A stretch of 64,000 bases of DNA, from contig NZ_PEFL01000001.1 in NCBI RefSeq assembly GCF_002754475.1, positions 1,612,001 through 1,676,000 of the forward strand. The letters are read 5' to 3'. Both the position numbers and the translations under genes were made by a program. Shown one piece after another: positions 43,744-52,521 of this stretch. The notes under the pieces are model-generated. The model had not been told where the DNA came from. It was given only the letters and a program-made list of their open reading frames with translations, and ran no database searches. Source of the DNA: Comamonas sp. 26 (GTDB lineage: Bacteria; Pseudomonadota; Gammaproteobacteria; Burkholderiales; Burkholderiaceae_C). The number at the start of each line of letters is the position of its first letter. Position 1 is the first letter of the stretch.

Positions 43744-45822
43744 ATGCGGCTTGGGATTCTCTCTAAGGGTATCGGCAGAATCCCTTTCCTTGATCGGCTG
43801 GCTGGTGCTGATGTGTTGCGCTTGTCTTGCCGGCTCCGTTCTGATGTGGATGCCGTAGCAGGTTGGGGCATGCGTCCCAGTGCACGCAGAGCCATGGCGT
43901 ATGCAGGCAAGCATGGGCTGCCTTATGTGGCGTTGGAGGATGGGTTTCTGCGTTCCTTCGGCACAGGTGAGCATTTCCCACCTCTGTCGCTGGTGGTCGA
44001 TGACGCAGGCATTTATTACGACTGCACCAGACCCAGTGCACTGGAGCGTCTGCTGTGCAGCGATGCCGATGTGCTGACTCCGGATGCTGCGCTGGTTTTT
44101 CAAGCCCGAAAGACGCTTCTTTGCGCTGAGCTGAGCAAATACAACCATGCCTCAGAGTTGCCCAAAGGATTGTTGCGTGCTGGTGATGTTCAGCGTGTGC
44201 TGGTGGTCGATCAGACGGTTGGAGATATGAGTGTGGCAAAGGGTGGGGCAGATGCCGCTACGTTTGAAGCCATGCTGACAGCTGCGCTGGAAGAAAATCC
44301 GCAGGCCACGGTTTATGTCAAGACGCATCCTGAGGTGACTTCGGGCCGCAAGGGGGGCTACCTGACGGGTGTGCAACCCGATGCCCGAATAGTGGTGCTG
44401 CGCGATGCGGTCAACCCGATGAGCCTGATAGCTCAGATGGACAAGGTATATGTGGTCAGTTCCACCATGGGCTTTGAGGCTTTGCTAGCTGGCAAACCAG
44501 TGACATGTTTTGGGGTACCTTGGTATGCCGGTTGGGGCGTGACGGATGATATGCAGCCACAGCATCCGGCCATGCTGCGCCGGGCTGGGCGCATGCGCTC
44601 TGTAGACGAGCTTTTTGCCGCTGGGTATATGCATTACAGCCGATACCTCAATCCTGAAACCAGACAGCGCGGTAATGCCATGGATGTAATTCATTGGCTG
44701 GAGCGTCAGAGAGCGATTGCCAAGCGTTTTCCCGGTCGAATGATTGTGGTGGGCTTTCGTCGATGGAAAGCAGCCAATGTCAAGTCCATGCTTTCTTTAC
44801 ATACTGACAAGGTTGCCTTCGTCAAAGATGCCAAAGCTGCAGCTGCATTGAAACCTTTGGATCAAGATTGCCTGGTTTGCTGGGGACGTGTGCCGCCAAC
44901 GGGCCTGCAGGAGCTGGCGCTTTCAGCTGGCGTGCGCCTGTTGCATATGGAGGATGGCTTTGTCCGCTCTGTAGGTTTGGGCTCAGATTTGATCCCGCCG
45001 CAGTCCTTTGTGCTAGATGCCAAGGGCATTTACTTTGATCCCGCTCGACCTTCTGAGCTGGAGGATTTGCTCAATACACAAAATTTCAATGAGCAGGATC
45101 TGCAGCGTGCGCAAAACGTCCGTAACTTTATCGTTGAACACGGCATTACCAAGTACAACTTGGAACCAAATCATGCTGTTCGCTGGCCTGTGGATGGGCG
45201 CAAAGTCATTTTGGTGCCAGGTCAGGTCGAGGACGATGCTTCCATTCGGTTTGGTTGCGACACGAATGGCGTTTGCACCAATTTGGGCTTGCTGCAAGCT
45301 GCGCGCGAAGCTTTTCCTCAGGCGTTCATTGTTTTTAAGCCCCATCCGGATGTGAGCAGTGGCAATCGCAAAGGACGTTTGGATTCTGCGGCTGCCCTGA
45401 CGTATGCGAACCACATAGAGCAAGGTGCGTCGGTGGTGAGTTGTATCGACGCTTGTGATGTTGTGGTGACGATGACCTCATTGACTGGCTTTGATGCGTT
45501 GCTGCGCAACAAGCAGGTCGTTGTGCATGGCCGACCCTTTTATGCAGGTTGGGGCCTGACAACGGATTTATTGCCTGTTCCTCGCCGAAATCGCTTGCTT
45601 TCATTGAATGAGCTAGTTGCCGGAGCATTGCTCCACTATCCGCTGTACTGGGACCCCGTGTTGAAAGGGTATACCACCTGTGAGGCGGTGCTGAAGCGCT
45701 TGTTGGAGCAGCGTTCTTCGCTTGAGAAGAACGGTGGTTTGATCACTTTGAGGCTTGGATGGTTGAGGCGGCAATTGCGTAAATGCCATGTTTTGCTTCG
45801 TTCCTGGACGCTTGCCCGTTGA
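43744..45822 (+). CDS. kpsC: Capsule beta-Kdo transferase KpsC
   Basis: A 692-residue cytoplasmic enzyme that builds the poly-beta-Kdo linker on lyso-phosphatidylglycerol, on which group 2-type capsules are assembled. It contains an internal duplication of two Kdo-transferase halves. VALEDGFLRSFGTG (Glu65 region) in the first half repeats as LHMEDGFVRSVGLG (Glu403 region), each followed by an ARPSELE-type segment. PFYAGWG appears near the end of both halves. Length is normal. It starts one base behind the kdsD stop. Confidence 0.95.
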   Translation: MRLGILSKGIGRIPFLDRLAGADVLRLSCRLRSDVDAVAGWGMRPSARRAMAYAGKHGLPYVALEDGFLRSFGTGEHFPPLSLVVDDAGIYYDCTRPSALERLLCSDADVLTPDAALVFQARKTLLCAELSKYNHASELPKGLLRAGDVQRVLVVDQTVGDMSVAKGGADAATFEAMLTAALEENPQATVYVKTHPEVTSGRKGGYLTGVQPDARIVVLRDAVNPMSLIAQMDKVYVVSSTMGFEALLAGKPVTCFGVPWYAGWGVTDDMQPQHPAMLRRAGRMRSVDELFAAGYMHYSRYLNPETRQRGNAMDVIHWLERQRAIAKRFPGRMIVVGFRRWKAANVKSMLSLHTDKVAFVKDAKAAAALKPLDQDCLVCWGRVPPTGLQELALSAGVRLLHMEDGFVRSVGLGSDLIPPQSFVLDAKGIYFDPARPSELEDLLNTQNFNEQDLQRAQNVRNFIVEHGITKYNLEPNHAVRWPVDGRKVILVPGQVEDDASIRFGCDTNGVCTNLGLLQAAREAFPQAFIVFKPHPDVSSGNRKGRLDSAAALTYANHIEQGASVVSCIDACDVVVTMTSLTGFDALLRNKQVVVHGRPFYAGWGLTTDLLPVPRRNRLLSLNELVAGALLHYPLYWDPVLKGYTTCEAVLKRLLEQRSSLEKNGGLITLRLGWLRRQLRKCHVLLRSWTLAR

Positions 45823-46083
45823 CTCGCTGTGTATCGATATGTTTCTTTCTTGCTGTTGCCTGGCTCTCGCATAAATAGTGGCTCATACGCGCTTAAGATG
45901 CGAGGCTGGCTTTTGTGTTTTTATTAATTAGATCAATGACTTGATTTTATTGATTATTTTTGTGTATGGAGTGGCAGGGAGCATCAATAGATCGGGGTCG
46001 AATTATTTTTATCCATCGAATGAGTTGGCTTGTGAGCCATTCTGAAAATGTAGAGCTGCTAAGCAGCCATTAAATTTTTCCAC
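45823..46083. other. AT-rich spacer between kpsC and kpsS
   Basis: The spacer is 261 bases long and clearly more AT-rich than kpsC. No gene, repeat family member or terminator was recognised. It may carry a separate promoter for kpsS and the genes behind it. Confidence 0.4.
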
Positions 46084-47517
46084 ATGAATAAAAAAAATGG
46101 ATTTGCATCCAAGCGTGTACTTTTATTGCAAGGGCCAGTAGGGCCATTTTTCTGGAATCTGGCCAAGGACTTGCGCGCGGTAGGAGCAATCGTTTTCAAG
46201 TTCAATTTCAATGCGGGTGACTGGATCTTTTATCCGTCAAGGACACATTCATTTCGTGGAGAACTGTCTCAGTGGCCAGAAATACTAGAGCAGTTTATTG
46301 TCAGGCATCAAATTGATGCGGTTATTTTGTTTGGAGATTGCCGACCGGTGCATGCTTGCGTTCGTTCCTTGACAGAGCGATATGGCTGTGCCTTGGGTGT
46401 GTTCGAAGAAGGCTATTTAAGGCCTGATCATATTACTTTCGAACCATTGGGCGTCAATGGGCATTCAAATTTTGACGAAAAGCTGGCATTTTGGTTAAGG
46501 CAACGTAGCAAACCTCCTATTGATGTACTCAATAATTCTGAACTTCTTCATGTCTCGAAAGAAGTGAAGAAAGTGGGTAGCTCCTATTGGCATGCAGCCA
46601 TGTGGGGCATGATTTATTTTTTTATTGCCTGGCTGGGACAGTTATTCTGGAATAACGCATTGCATCACAGAAAAATGACGGTGAGGGATTCACCTTGGTG
46701 GTGGTTGAGTTATTTGAGAAAATTCTGGTATAGGCGTTCTGAGAAAGGCGTGGAAAGCCTTTTGCACGGTGCAAAGCGGAAAAAATTTTTTCTAGCGCCT
46801 TTGCAGGTTTACAACGACGCTCAAATACTGGTGCATTCTGATTATGAATTTGTGACAGATTTCATCAATCATGTGCTTCATTCATTTTCAAGAGCACTGC
46901 GTACAGAGAGAATAGATGGCGTCCCGGAAGATGGTGAATCTATTTTTGAAGATATTATTGTCTTCAAGCATCACCCAATGGATAGAGGGCATAGAGATTA
47001 CTCAAACATCATCAATCTTCTTGCCAAAAGACATGGGTTGCAAGGCCGCGTCTTATACATTCATGATCAGCATTTACCTACTTTGTTGAAAGATGCTAAA
47101 GGGGTAGTCCTCGTCAACAGTACAACTGGGTTGTCCGCATTGAGTCATGGAGCACCAGTCCGGGTTTGTGGTAACGCTCTGTATGATATTGACGGGTTGA
47201 CTTTTCAGGGACGCATGAGAGATTTTTGGTTTTATGCTAACAAGTCAAATCCCGATCCCGCTATGCTTTCTCGGTTTCGCAAGGCTCTGATTGAGTTGAC
47301 CCAGATTAATGGGAGCTTCTATAGAAAACTTCCAGATGTTTCCTGGAAGTGTGGTGTCGCACTGGATGGTCAAATGGCACAGCGGTTATGGGGTGGAGGG
47401 TCTTCAGTGGACCCACTGCAGTGGCCTGAAGATATGGCTCATTTGGACGCAGAAGCGTCTTTGCGTCTAAAGCCGAGCTCAACGCTTCCAAGCAAGAGTC
47501 TTGAAGATGTGTTATGA
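46084..47517 (+). CDS. kpsS: Capsule beta-Kdo transferase KpsS
   Basis: A 477-residue protein of the capsule polysaccharide export/KpsS family. It begins KRVLLLQGPVGPFFWNLAKDLRAVGAIVFKFNFNAGD, contains LFGDCRPVHACVRSLTERYGCALGVFEEGYLRPDHIT, and has the later VNSTTGLSALSHGAPVRVCG. It adds the first Kdo to the lipid acceptor, after which KpsC extends the linker. It is separated from kpsC by a long spacer and followed after 32 bases by the unknown hydrolase/P450 cassette. The 5' half is more AT-rich than the kpsC gene. Confidence 0.93.
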   Translation: MNKKNGFASKRVLLLQGPVGPFFWNLAKDLRAVGAIVFKFNFNAGDWIFYPSRTHSFRGELSQWPEILEQFIVRHQIDAVILFGDCRPVHACVRSLTERYGCALGVFEEGYLRPDHITFEPLGVNGHSNFDEKLAFWLRQRSKPPIDVLNNSELLHVSKEVKKVGSSYWHAAMWGMIYFFIAWLGQLFWNNALHHRKMTVRDSPWWWLSYLRKFWYRRSEKGVESLLHGAKRKKFFLAPLQVYNDAQILVHSDYEFVTDFINHVLHSFSRALRTERIDGVPEDGESIFEDIIVFKHHPMDRGHRDYSNIINLLAKRHGLQGRVLYIHDQHLPTLLKDAKGVVLVNSTTGLSALSHGAPVRVCGNALYDIDGLTFQGRMRDFWFYANKSNPDPAMLSRFRKALIELTQINGSFYRKLPDVSWKCGVALDGQMAQRLWGGGSSVDPLQWPEDMAHLDAEASLRLKPSSTLPSKSLEDVL

Positions 47518-47549
47518 AAATCGATATTTGAACTTTTTTAATAATTTCA

Positions 47550-48857
47550 ATGAATTCAAGTATTGAGAATAAGTTTTCTGCAACCGCAGATGAATTAAAT
47601 CGATTGGTGGTTTTTATTGGAGGTTTCGATCCCCGCGGAGCGCGGTATTACCATCAGTTGATGCGATCAGAGTCTGAGAAACAGCACGGATTTTTGGAGA
47701 AAATATTTTATAAGGTTGGACAAAGAAATAAAATCTCGGAGACTGAAGGTATGGCGGGGAGACATTCTCAATGGCTTATTGAAAGTTCATCATCGCTAAA
47801 AAAATCCAGTTCAGATTTTATTTTTTTTGATTGGCATGATGAAGTCCAAAAAAACTGGACTGAAAAACGATGGTCTGTTTTTTTTCAGGCAATTTATACC
47901 TATGTTGCCATTTTTAAATCGAAAAAGTGGCTGACTCCTATTCGTCTGCAAGCACGGTATACCTTGTGGACTTTGATGTATCCGCTGGCGTATGCATTGC
48001 TGGTGATTGTGCTGGGATTAGGGATTGGGGTGTTCTTTTCCAGCAAGACGGAAAGTGCCTCGGGTGCAGTGTCTGTTTGCCTGTGTTTTTTGGGACTGGC
48101 CTTGTGGGGCGGGTTGGCTCTGGACCGCTATATCCATGTGAGCTGGCTTTTGAGAATTTTGAATTTTGCCCATTCATCATCCCTCAAAAAATCTCCTGTG
48201 CTTGATGAGCGCATTGATGCAATGGCTCAAGAACTGGCACAAGGCGTGCAGCAGGCGCGGTGGCGGGAGGTGGTGATTGTGGGCTTTAGCGTGGGTAGTG
48301 TGCAGGCCGTGAAATTGACTGCGGCACTGCGGACTAAATTGGCGGCAGCCCAATCATCTACCCACTCCAGTGGTCCAGGCTCACAAGGAGAGGTGAATCT
48401 GCTGACTCTGGGTAACTGCATTCCGCTTTTTGGTCTTTTTCCCGGAGCAGGTGACTTCCGTCGCAGCTTGCGGGATGTTGCGCAGGATCGGCAGGTCTAT
48501 TGGGCAGATATTTCCTCGCCCAGCGACAGCGTTTGCTTTGGCATGTGTGATGTGGTGGGGCTTTCACTGCGGGAAGATGGTGTTAAGTTCGCCCGCGAAT
48601 CCTCTGGGCCTGAATCAGCTGCCTCAGGAGTGGGCAAGAAAGTAGGGCAGTGGGGCTTGAACCCCCAGGCCATGTGCTCGCCACGCTTTCACAAACTATT
48701 TTTGCCTGAGACTTACCGGTGGTTGCGCAGAAACAAGATGCGCATGCATTTCCAGTATTTGATGGCCGGTGAAATTGCCGGTGCCTACGATTATTTTGAG
48801 CTGCTCACCTGCCCGGGTTCGCTGCGCGATTACATAGAAAAGAAATTAGTGCGATGA
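47550..48857 (+). CDS. Membrane-anchored GxSxG protein of unknown function
   Basis: A 435-residue protein I cannot assign to a named family. A first strand, RLVVFIGGFDPRGARYYHQLM, opens a hydrolase-like fold. Two hydrophobic segments (about 140-165 and 172-192) would place a hairpin in the inner membrane. WREVVIVGFSVGSVQAVKL (Ser247) has the nucleophile-elbow pattern. A candidate His lies in CSPRFHKLFLPE. It may hydrolyse or transfer a lipid or acyl substrate. It starts 32 bases after kpsS, and its stop overlaps the P450 start by four bases. The 5' part is AT-rich, the 3' part GC-rich. Confidence 0.6.
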   Translation: MNSSIENKFSATADELNRLVVFIGGFDPRGARYYHQLMRSESEKQHGFLEKIFYKVGQRNKISETEGMAGRHSQWLIESSSSLKKSSSDFIFFDWHDEVQKNWTEKRWSVFFQAIYTYVAIFKSKKWLTPIRLQARYTLWTLMYPLAYALLVIVLGLGIGVFFSSKTESASGAVSVCLCFLGLALWGGLALDRYIHVSWLLRILNFAHSSSLKKSPVLDERIDAMAQELAQGVQQARWREVVIVGFSVGSVQAVKLTAALRTKLAAAQSSTHSSGPGSQGEVNLLTLGNCIPLFGLFPGAGDFRRSLRDVAQDRQVYWADISSPSDSVCFGMCDVVGLSLREDGVKFARESSGPESAASGVGKKVGQWGLNPQAMCSPRFHKLFLPETYRWLRRNKMRMHFQYLMAGEIAGAYDYFELLTCPGSLRDYIEKKLVR

Positions 48858-50239
48858 GTCGTTTCTGTCCTGCCTATCCCAAACCACATCCTGAGAAGGC
48901 ATCGAAGTTGCGCATGTTCTGGCATGCGCGGCGTTCCTGGATGGATGCTTTGTTCGAGCGAAGCTACACCATGCAAATGGGTGAGGTGCACTTGCCAGGC
49001 GTGGATCTCTACATGCTCAATGACATCAAAGAGGTCAAGCGAGTGATGCAGAGCGAGGCGCAGCAATTTCCCAAGAGCCATTTGTTACATGAGTCGCTTG
49101 AGCCCTTGCTGGGTGAGAGCATTTTTACGACCAATGGAGAGCAATGGCAGCGCCAGCGCACGATGATGAACCCCGCGTTTGCCCAGGCGCGGGTGAACGT
49201 CGCTTTTCCGCGCATGCTGGGTGCGGCGCAATCCATGCTGGAGCGTCTGGATGCTGTCGACGAGGCGCAGCCCTACGATATTGAGATAGAGATGACCCAT
49301 GTCACTGCGGACATCATCTTTCGCACGATTTTTTCCACGCCCATGCAGGGCCCTGATGCGCACCGCATTTTTGAGGCGTTTGCCCGCTACCAGGCTCTTG
49401 CCCCCAAGCTCATGCTGCCAGCATTGTTTGGTGCTCGCTGGCTGACCATGCCTTGGTATCGCTGGCAGAGCAACAAAGCGTCCAAGGAGATTCGCGGCTT
49501 GCTGCAAGCCATGATCAAGCCGCGATATGAGGCACATTTGAAAGGTGAGGCGGAGGAGCAGGAAGATATTCTGGCGGCCTTCATGCAGGCCAAGGATCCG
49601 AGCACGGGCGAGCCTTTCAACGAAGAAGAGCTGGTCAACCAGGTCGCCATGCTTTTCCTGGCCGGCCATGAAACCTCCGCCAGTGCGCTGACCTGGGCCA
49701 GCTATCTGCTGGCGCAATCTCCGGACATACAGCAGCGTGCCTACGCGCAGGTGGCGGAAGTAGCCGGCGATCGTTTGCCGCAGCAGGCAGATATGAAAAG
49801 CTTTTCGCAGGTCTGGAATATTTTTCGGGAAACCTTGCGTCTATTTCCACCTGTGGGATTTTTCGCCCGTGAGAACGAGAAGTCCTGCCCCATCCGAGGC
49901 AAGCAGTTGAAGGAGAGAAGCACGGTGGTGGTGGCCCCATGGCTGCTGCAGCGCCACCGCAAATGGTGGAAGAACCCCGATGCGTTTGACCCTGATCGCT
50001 TTGATCGTGAAGAAGACAAAGAGGCCATCAAGCATGCCTATATGCCTTTTAGCATGGGGCCGCGCGTTTGCCTTGGGGCCGCGTTTGCCTTGCAAGAGGC
50101 AGTGCTGATTCTGAGCTGTCTGCTGCAACGCTATGAGATCCTTCCGGTCGATGGGCATGTACCGCAGCCGGTCGGGCGGCTGACGATTCGCTCCGAAAAC
50201 GGTGTTCGCATCAAGCTGCGCAGGAGAGCAGCTGCATGA
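48854..50239 (+). CDS. Cytochrome P450
   Basis: A 461-residue haem monooxygenase. The I-helix motif is LFLAGHETSASAL, the ExxR motif is in FRETLRLFPP, and the haem loop FSMGPRVCLGAAFALQE has Cys406 as thiolate ligand. It has no signal or membrane anchor. It is closer to fatty-acid or alkane hydroxylase-like P450s (GHETSA, FxxGPRxCLG) than to typical catabolic ones, but the substrate is unknown. It overlaps the GxSxG gene upstream and a small membrane protein gene downstream by four bases each. No ferredoxin or reductase gene is adjacent. Confidence 0.93.
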   Translation: MSRFCPAYPKPHPEKASKLRMFWHARRSWMDALFERSYTMQMGEVHLPGVDLYMLNDIKEVKRVMQSEAQQFPKSHLLHESLEPLLGESIFTTNGEQWQRQRTMMNPAFAQARVNVAFPRMLGAAQSMLERLDAVDEAQPYDIEIEMTHVTADIIFRTIFSTPMQGPDAHRIFEAFARYQALAPKLMLPALFGARWLTMPWYRWQSNKASKEIRGLLQAMIKPRYEAHLKGEAEEQEDILAAFMQAKDPSTGEPFNEEELVNQVAMLFLAGHETSASALTWASYLLAQSPDIQQRAYAQVAEVAGDRLPQQADMKSFSQVWNIFRETLRLFPPVGFFARENEKSCPIRGKQLKERSTVVVAPWLLQRHRKWWKNPDAFDPDRFDREEDKEAIKHAYMPFSMGPRVCLGAAFALQEAVLILSCLLQRYEILPVDGHVPQPVGRLTIRSENGVRIKLRRRAAA

Positions 50240-50583
50240 AGGAGCGTCTTGCGGGTTTTTTGCTGATGTGTGCAGTGGTGCCGCTGGCCGTGCTGGGCTA
50301 CCTGATTTTGTGGTGGGTTGGCTTGTTTGGGCGAGTGGACAGAGGGCGTGCAGGGGTGCGAGCGCTGGATCATTTTGTGAATGCCACTGTTCTCAATGGC
50401 TATGCCTGGGAGAGCGTTTCATCGCATGCATGGCGCGAGCGTGACCACAAGCGCTGGGCTCGTCTGGTGATCAAGGTCACAGACTGGTTTCAGCTAGATC
50501 ATTGCAAGCGCGCCAACAAGCGTGAGCAGCCGGTGGTGGATTTGATCCTCAAGAAGGGCTTGCACAGCCAAACGATTAAATGA
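50236..50583 (+). CDS. Small one-helix membrane protein of unknown function
   Basis: A 115-residue protein with one N-terminal membrane segment (about residues 6-29) and a basic soluble tail rich in Arg, Lys and His (WRERDHKRWARLVIKVTDWFQLDHCKRANKREQPVVDLILKKG). No family is recognised. The ATGA overlap with the P450 gene argues that it is a real, coupled gene. It could anchor or organise its neighbours at the membrane, which is a guess. Confidence 0.65.
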   Translation: MKERLAGFLLMCAVVPLAVLGYLILWWVGLFGRVDRGRAGVRALDHFVNATVLNGYAWESVSSHAWRERDHKRWARLVIKVTDWFQLDHCKRANKREQPVVDLILKKGLHSQTIK

Positions 50584-50751
50584 GTGGGGCGCGCGTGCAT
50601 GGGGTCTCGCCTGCATGAATTACGGCTCATTACGCTTGAAACCTCGCGCAGGTCAGCCAAACCGGTGCGTCATGCGTTGACTGTGCAAGCGTTTCCGAGT
50701 TGAGGCGCGATGAAGCTTCGCTCTGGCGATCTGTATAACGTTGGGAGACAC

Positions 50752-51276
50752 ATGTTCAATCGCACTTCACTCATCCGCGCTCTGGCGGCTGTGGCGCTGG
50801 TTTGCGCTGCGGGCGCTGCTCAGGCGCAGGCCTATATCAGCAGCACTATCTCCGGGCAGTTGGCACCCGGTGTTTATGGGCAGGTCAATATTGGCAATGC
50901 TGCACCGCCGCCGCTTGTGTATGCGCAGCCCATGTGGGGCAGCCAGGGCGCGGTGATGCCGCAGGCGCAGCCTATGTATATGTGGGTGCCGCCCGATCAT
51001 TCGCGTAACTGGCGTCGTTATTGTTACCAGTACCAGGCCTGCGGCCGACCTGTGTACTTCCTGCGCAGCGCGCCACCGCGCTGGCGTGCGGAAGCTCCTC
51101 ATCATCACCATGACAGGGACTGGAATGACCACCGCCGGGATGAACGTCGCTGGCACCGTGAGGAGCGACGAGATGAGCGCCGCTATGGCCGGGATGACCG
51201 GCGCGACTGGGACCGGCATGATCACGATGACCGGGGACGTGGTCATGGGCGCGGGCACGGACACCATGATGACTGA
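50752..51276 (+). CDS. Exported His/Arg/Asp-rich protein
   Basis: A 174-residue protein with a signal peptide (LAAVALVCAAGAAQAQA). A central beta-type part has VYGQVNIGNAAPPPLVYAQPM and YCYQYQACGRPVYF. The C-terminal 60 residues are dominated by His, Arg and Asp (HHHHDRDW, HREERRDERR, HGRGHGHHDD). The tail could bind metal ions or polyanions such as capsule. The ATG at 50752 after GGAG is chosen over an ATG at 50710 because the signal peptide then lies at the N terminus. A strong terminator follows. Proteins of this plan are common but uncharacterised in Comamonadaceae. Confidence 0.75.
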   Translation: MFNRTSLIRALAAVALVCAAGAAQAQAYISSTISGQLAPGVYGQVNIGNAAPPPLVYAQPMWGSQGAVMPQAQPMYMWVPPDHSRNWRRYCYQYQACGRPVYFLRSAPPRWRAEAPHHHHDRDWNDHRRDERRWHREERRDERRYGRDDRRDWDRHDHDDRGRGHGRGHGHHDD

Positions 51277-51649
51277 TTAGGGGTTAACCACTAATTTATC
51301 TGTTGCTTATGCACATCTGTTAAGGCTTGATGCTATTAAAAAAATAGCATCAAGCCTTTTTTATTTATGGATTTTTATGTGTTTTTATAGGTATTAATTT
51401 CAAGAATAAGCGAGTACTTTGCTATGTTGTTTAGGCATAGCTGCTAGCCTGGTGTCTGGCTGGTGGGGAAGGGAAAGCTTGCCGACAATAGTCCTATTCA
51501 TTTGACTGGATGGTTGCTGCCGCAGATGCAGGCGATCTCCCTGTGACAGGGGCGCGAGATGCACGCAGCGAGACTGGCCTCGATAGCGCACAAGTCGTGC
51601 CGAGCGCTGGCAGGGCAACCATGCAAAGACACCCCAGGAGGCATCAGGC
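51277..51649. other. Intergenic region upstream of the pmd operon
   Basis: The region of 373 bases contains the terminator at 51322-51362 and then the presumed pmd promoter. A TTGACT at 51502-51507 is the best -35 candidate, without a good -10. In studied Comamonas strains this operon is controlled by a LysR-type regulator, PmdR; no such gene lies next to the operon here. Confidence 0.45.
51322..51362 (+). terminator. Strong rho-independent terminator
   Basis: Perfect 16-base arms (AAGGCTTGATGCTATT and its complement) with an A5 loop are followed by TTTT. It lies 46 bases behind the His/Arg/Asp-rich protein gene and separates it from the pmd operon. Confidence 0.92.
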
Positions 51650-52342
51650 ATGAGCGCAGCTCTTAACGGCATTTCGTCCATGGCAACACGCCAGGTTCTG
51701 GCAGACCTGTCGGCAGCATGGCAGGCGCAGGGCGGTGAGCCGGTACAGATCGAGTCTGTGGGCGGTGTTGATGCCGCGCAGCGCGTGCAAAGCGGCGATG
51801 AAGCTTTTGACGCGGTGTTTCTGGCCTCGGGTGCTATCGACAAGTTGCAGGCGGCTGGCCGTGTGCTGCCCGGTAGCAAGGTGGATCTGGTGCTCTCCAG
51901 TACCGCCGTGGCCGTGCCTGCCGCAGCGCAGTTGCCCGATATCAGCACGGAAGACGCTGTGCGCGCAGCCGTGCTGGCTGCGCCCAGCATTGGTTACTCC
52001 ACCGGCCCTAGCGGCGTTGCGCTGCAAAAACTGTTTGAGCGCTGGGGCATTGCCGATGAAATCAAACCCCGCATTGTTCAGGCCCGCCCCGGTGTGCCTG
52101 TGGGCTCGCTGGTCGCTTCGGGGGAAGTGGCGCTGGGCTTTCAGCAACTGAGCGAGCTGATTCATGTGGCAGGCATTCAGATTGTGGGCACTTTGCCTTC
52201 AGCGATTGCGATTGACACGGTTTTTTCCGCAGGCGTGGTGACTGGATCGGCCAATGTCGATGCGGTGCAGCGCCTGCTGGCCTTCATGGCTTCGCCCGAA
52301 GCGGCAGCGGCCAAGCGCCGCCAAGGCATGGAGCCTGCGTGA
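51650..52342 (+). CDS. Binding-protein-like (ModA-type) protein without signal peptide, first gene of the pmd operon
   Basis: A 230-residue protein with a periplasmic-binding-protein type II fold as in ModA-like proteins (VLADLSAAWQAQGGEPVQIESVGGVDAAQRVQSGDEAFDAVFLASGAIDKL, then IGYSTGPSGVALQKLFERWGI). No signal peptide is encoded, so it should be cytoplasmic. AGGAGG at 51636-51641 supports the ATG at 51650. By position it corresponds to the gene ahead of pmdK in Comamonas pmd operons (pmdU as I recall), so I leave the symbol open. The function could be ligand sensing or tautomerase-like chemistry; neither is shown. Confidence 0.65.
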   Translation: MSAALNGISSMATRQVLADLSAAWQAQGGEPVQIESVGGVDAAQRVQSGDEAFDAVFLASGAIDKLQAAGRVLPGSKVDLVLSSTAVAVPAAAQLPDISTEDAVRAAVLAAPSIGYSTGPSGVALQKLFERWGIADEIKPRIVQARPGVPVGSLVASGEVALGFQQLSELIHVAGIQIVGTLPSAIAIDTVFSAGVVTGSANVDAVQRLLAFMASPEAAAAKRRQGMEPA

Positions 52343-52521
52343 ATGAAAGAAATGATCAGGGCAGCTTCAGACAAAGACCTGGTGCTGACCTGAATCAGGA
52401 AAAGGGCAGCCATAGCCCTTTCGTGACAGACGTACAGGAGCCGCAAGGCTTTGGCGCCAGCCGCGAGACCGGAATGAGACCGGAGATAGAGGCGACAAAG
52501 AGAGGCAACTGAGATACCAAT

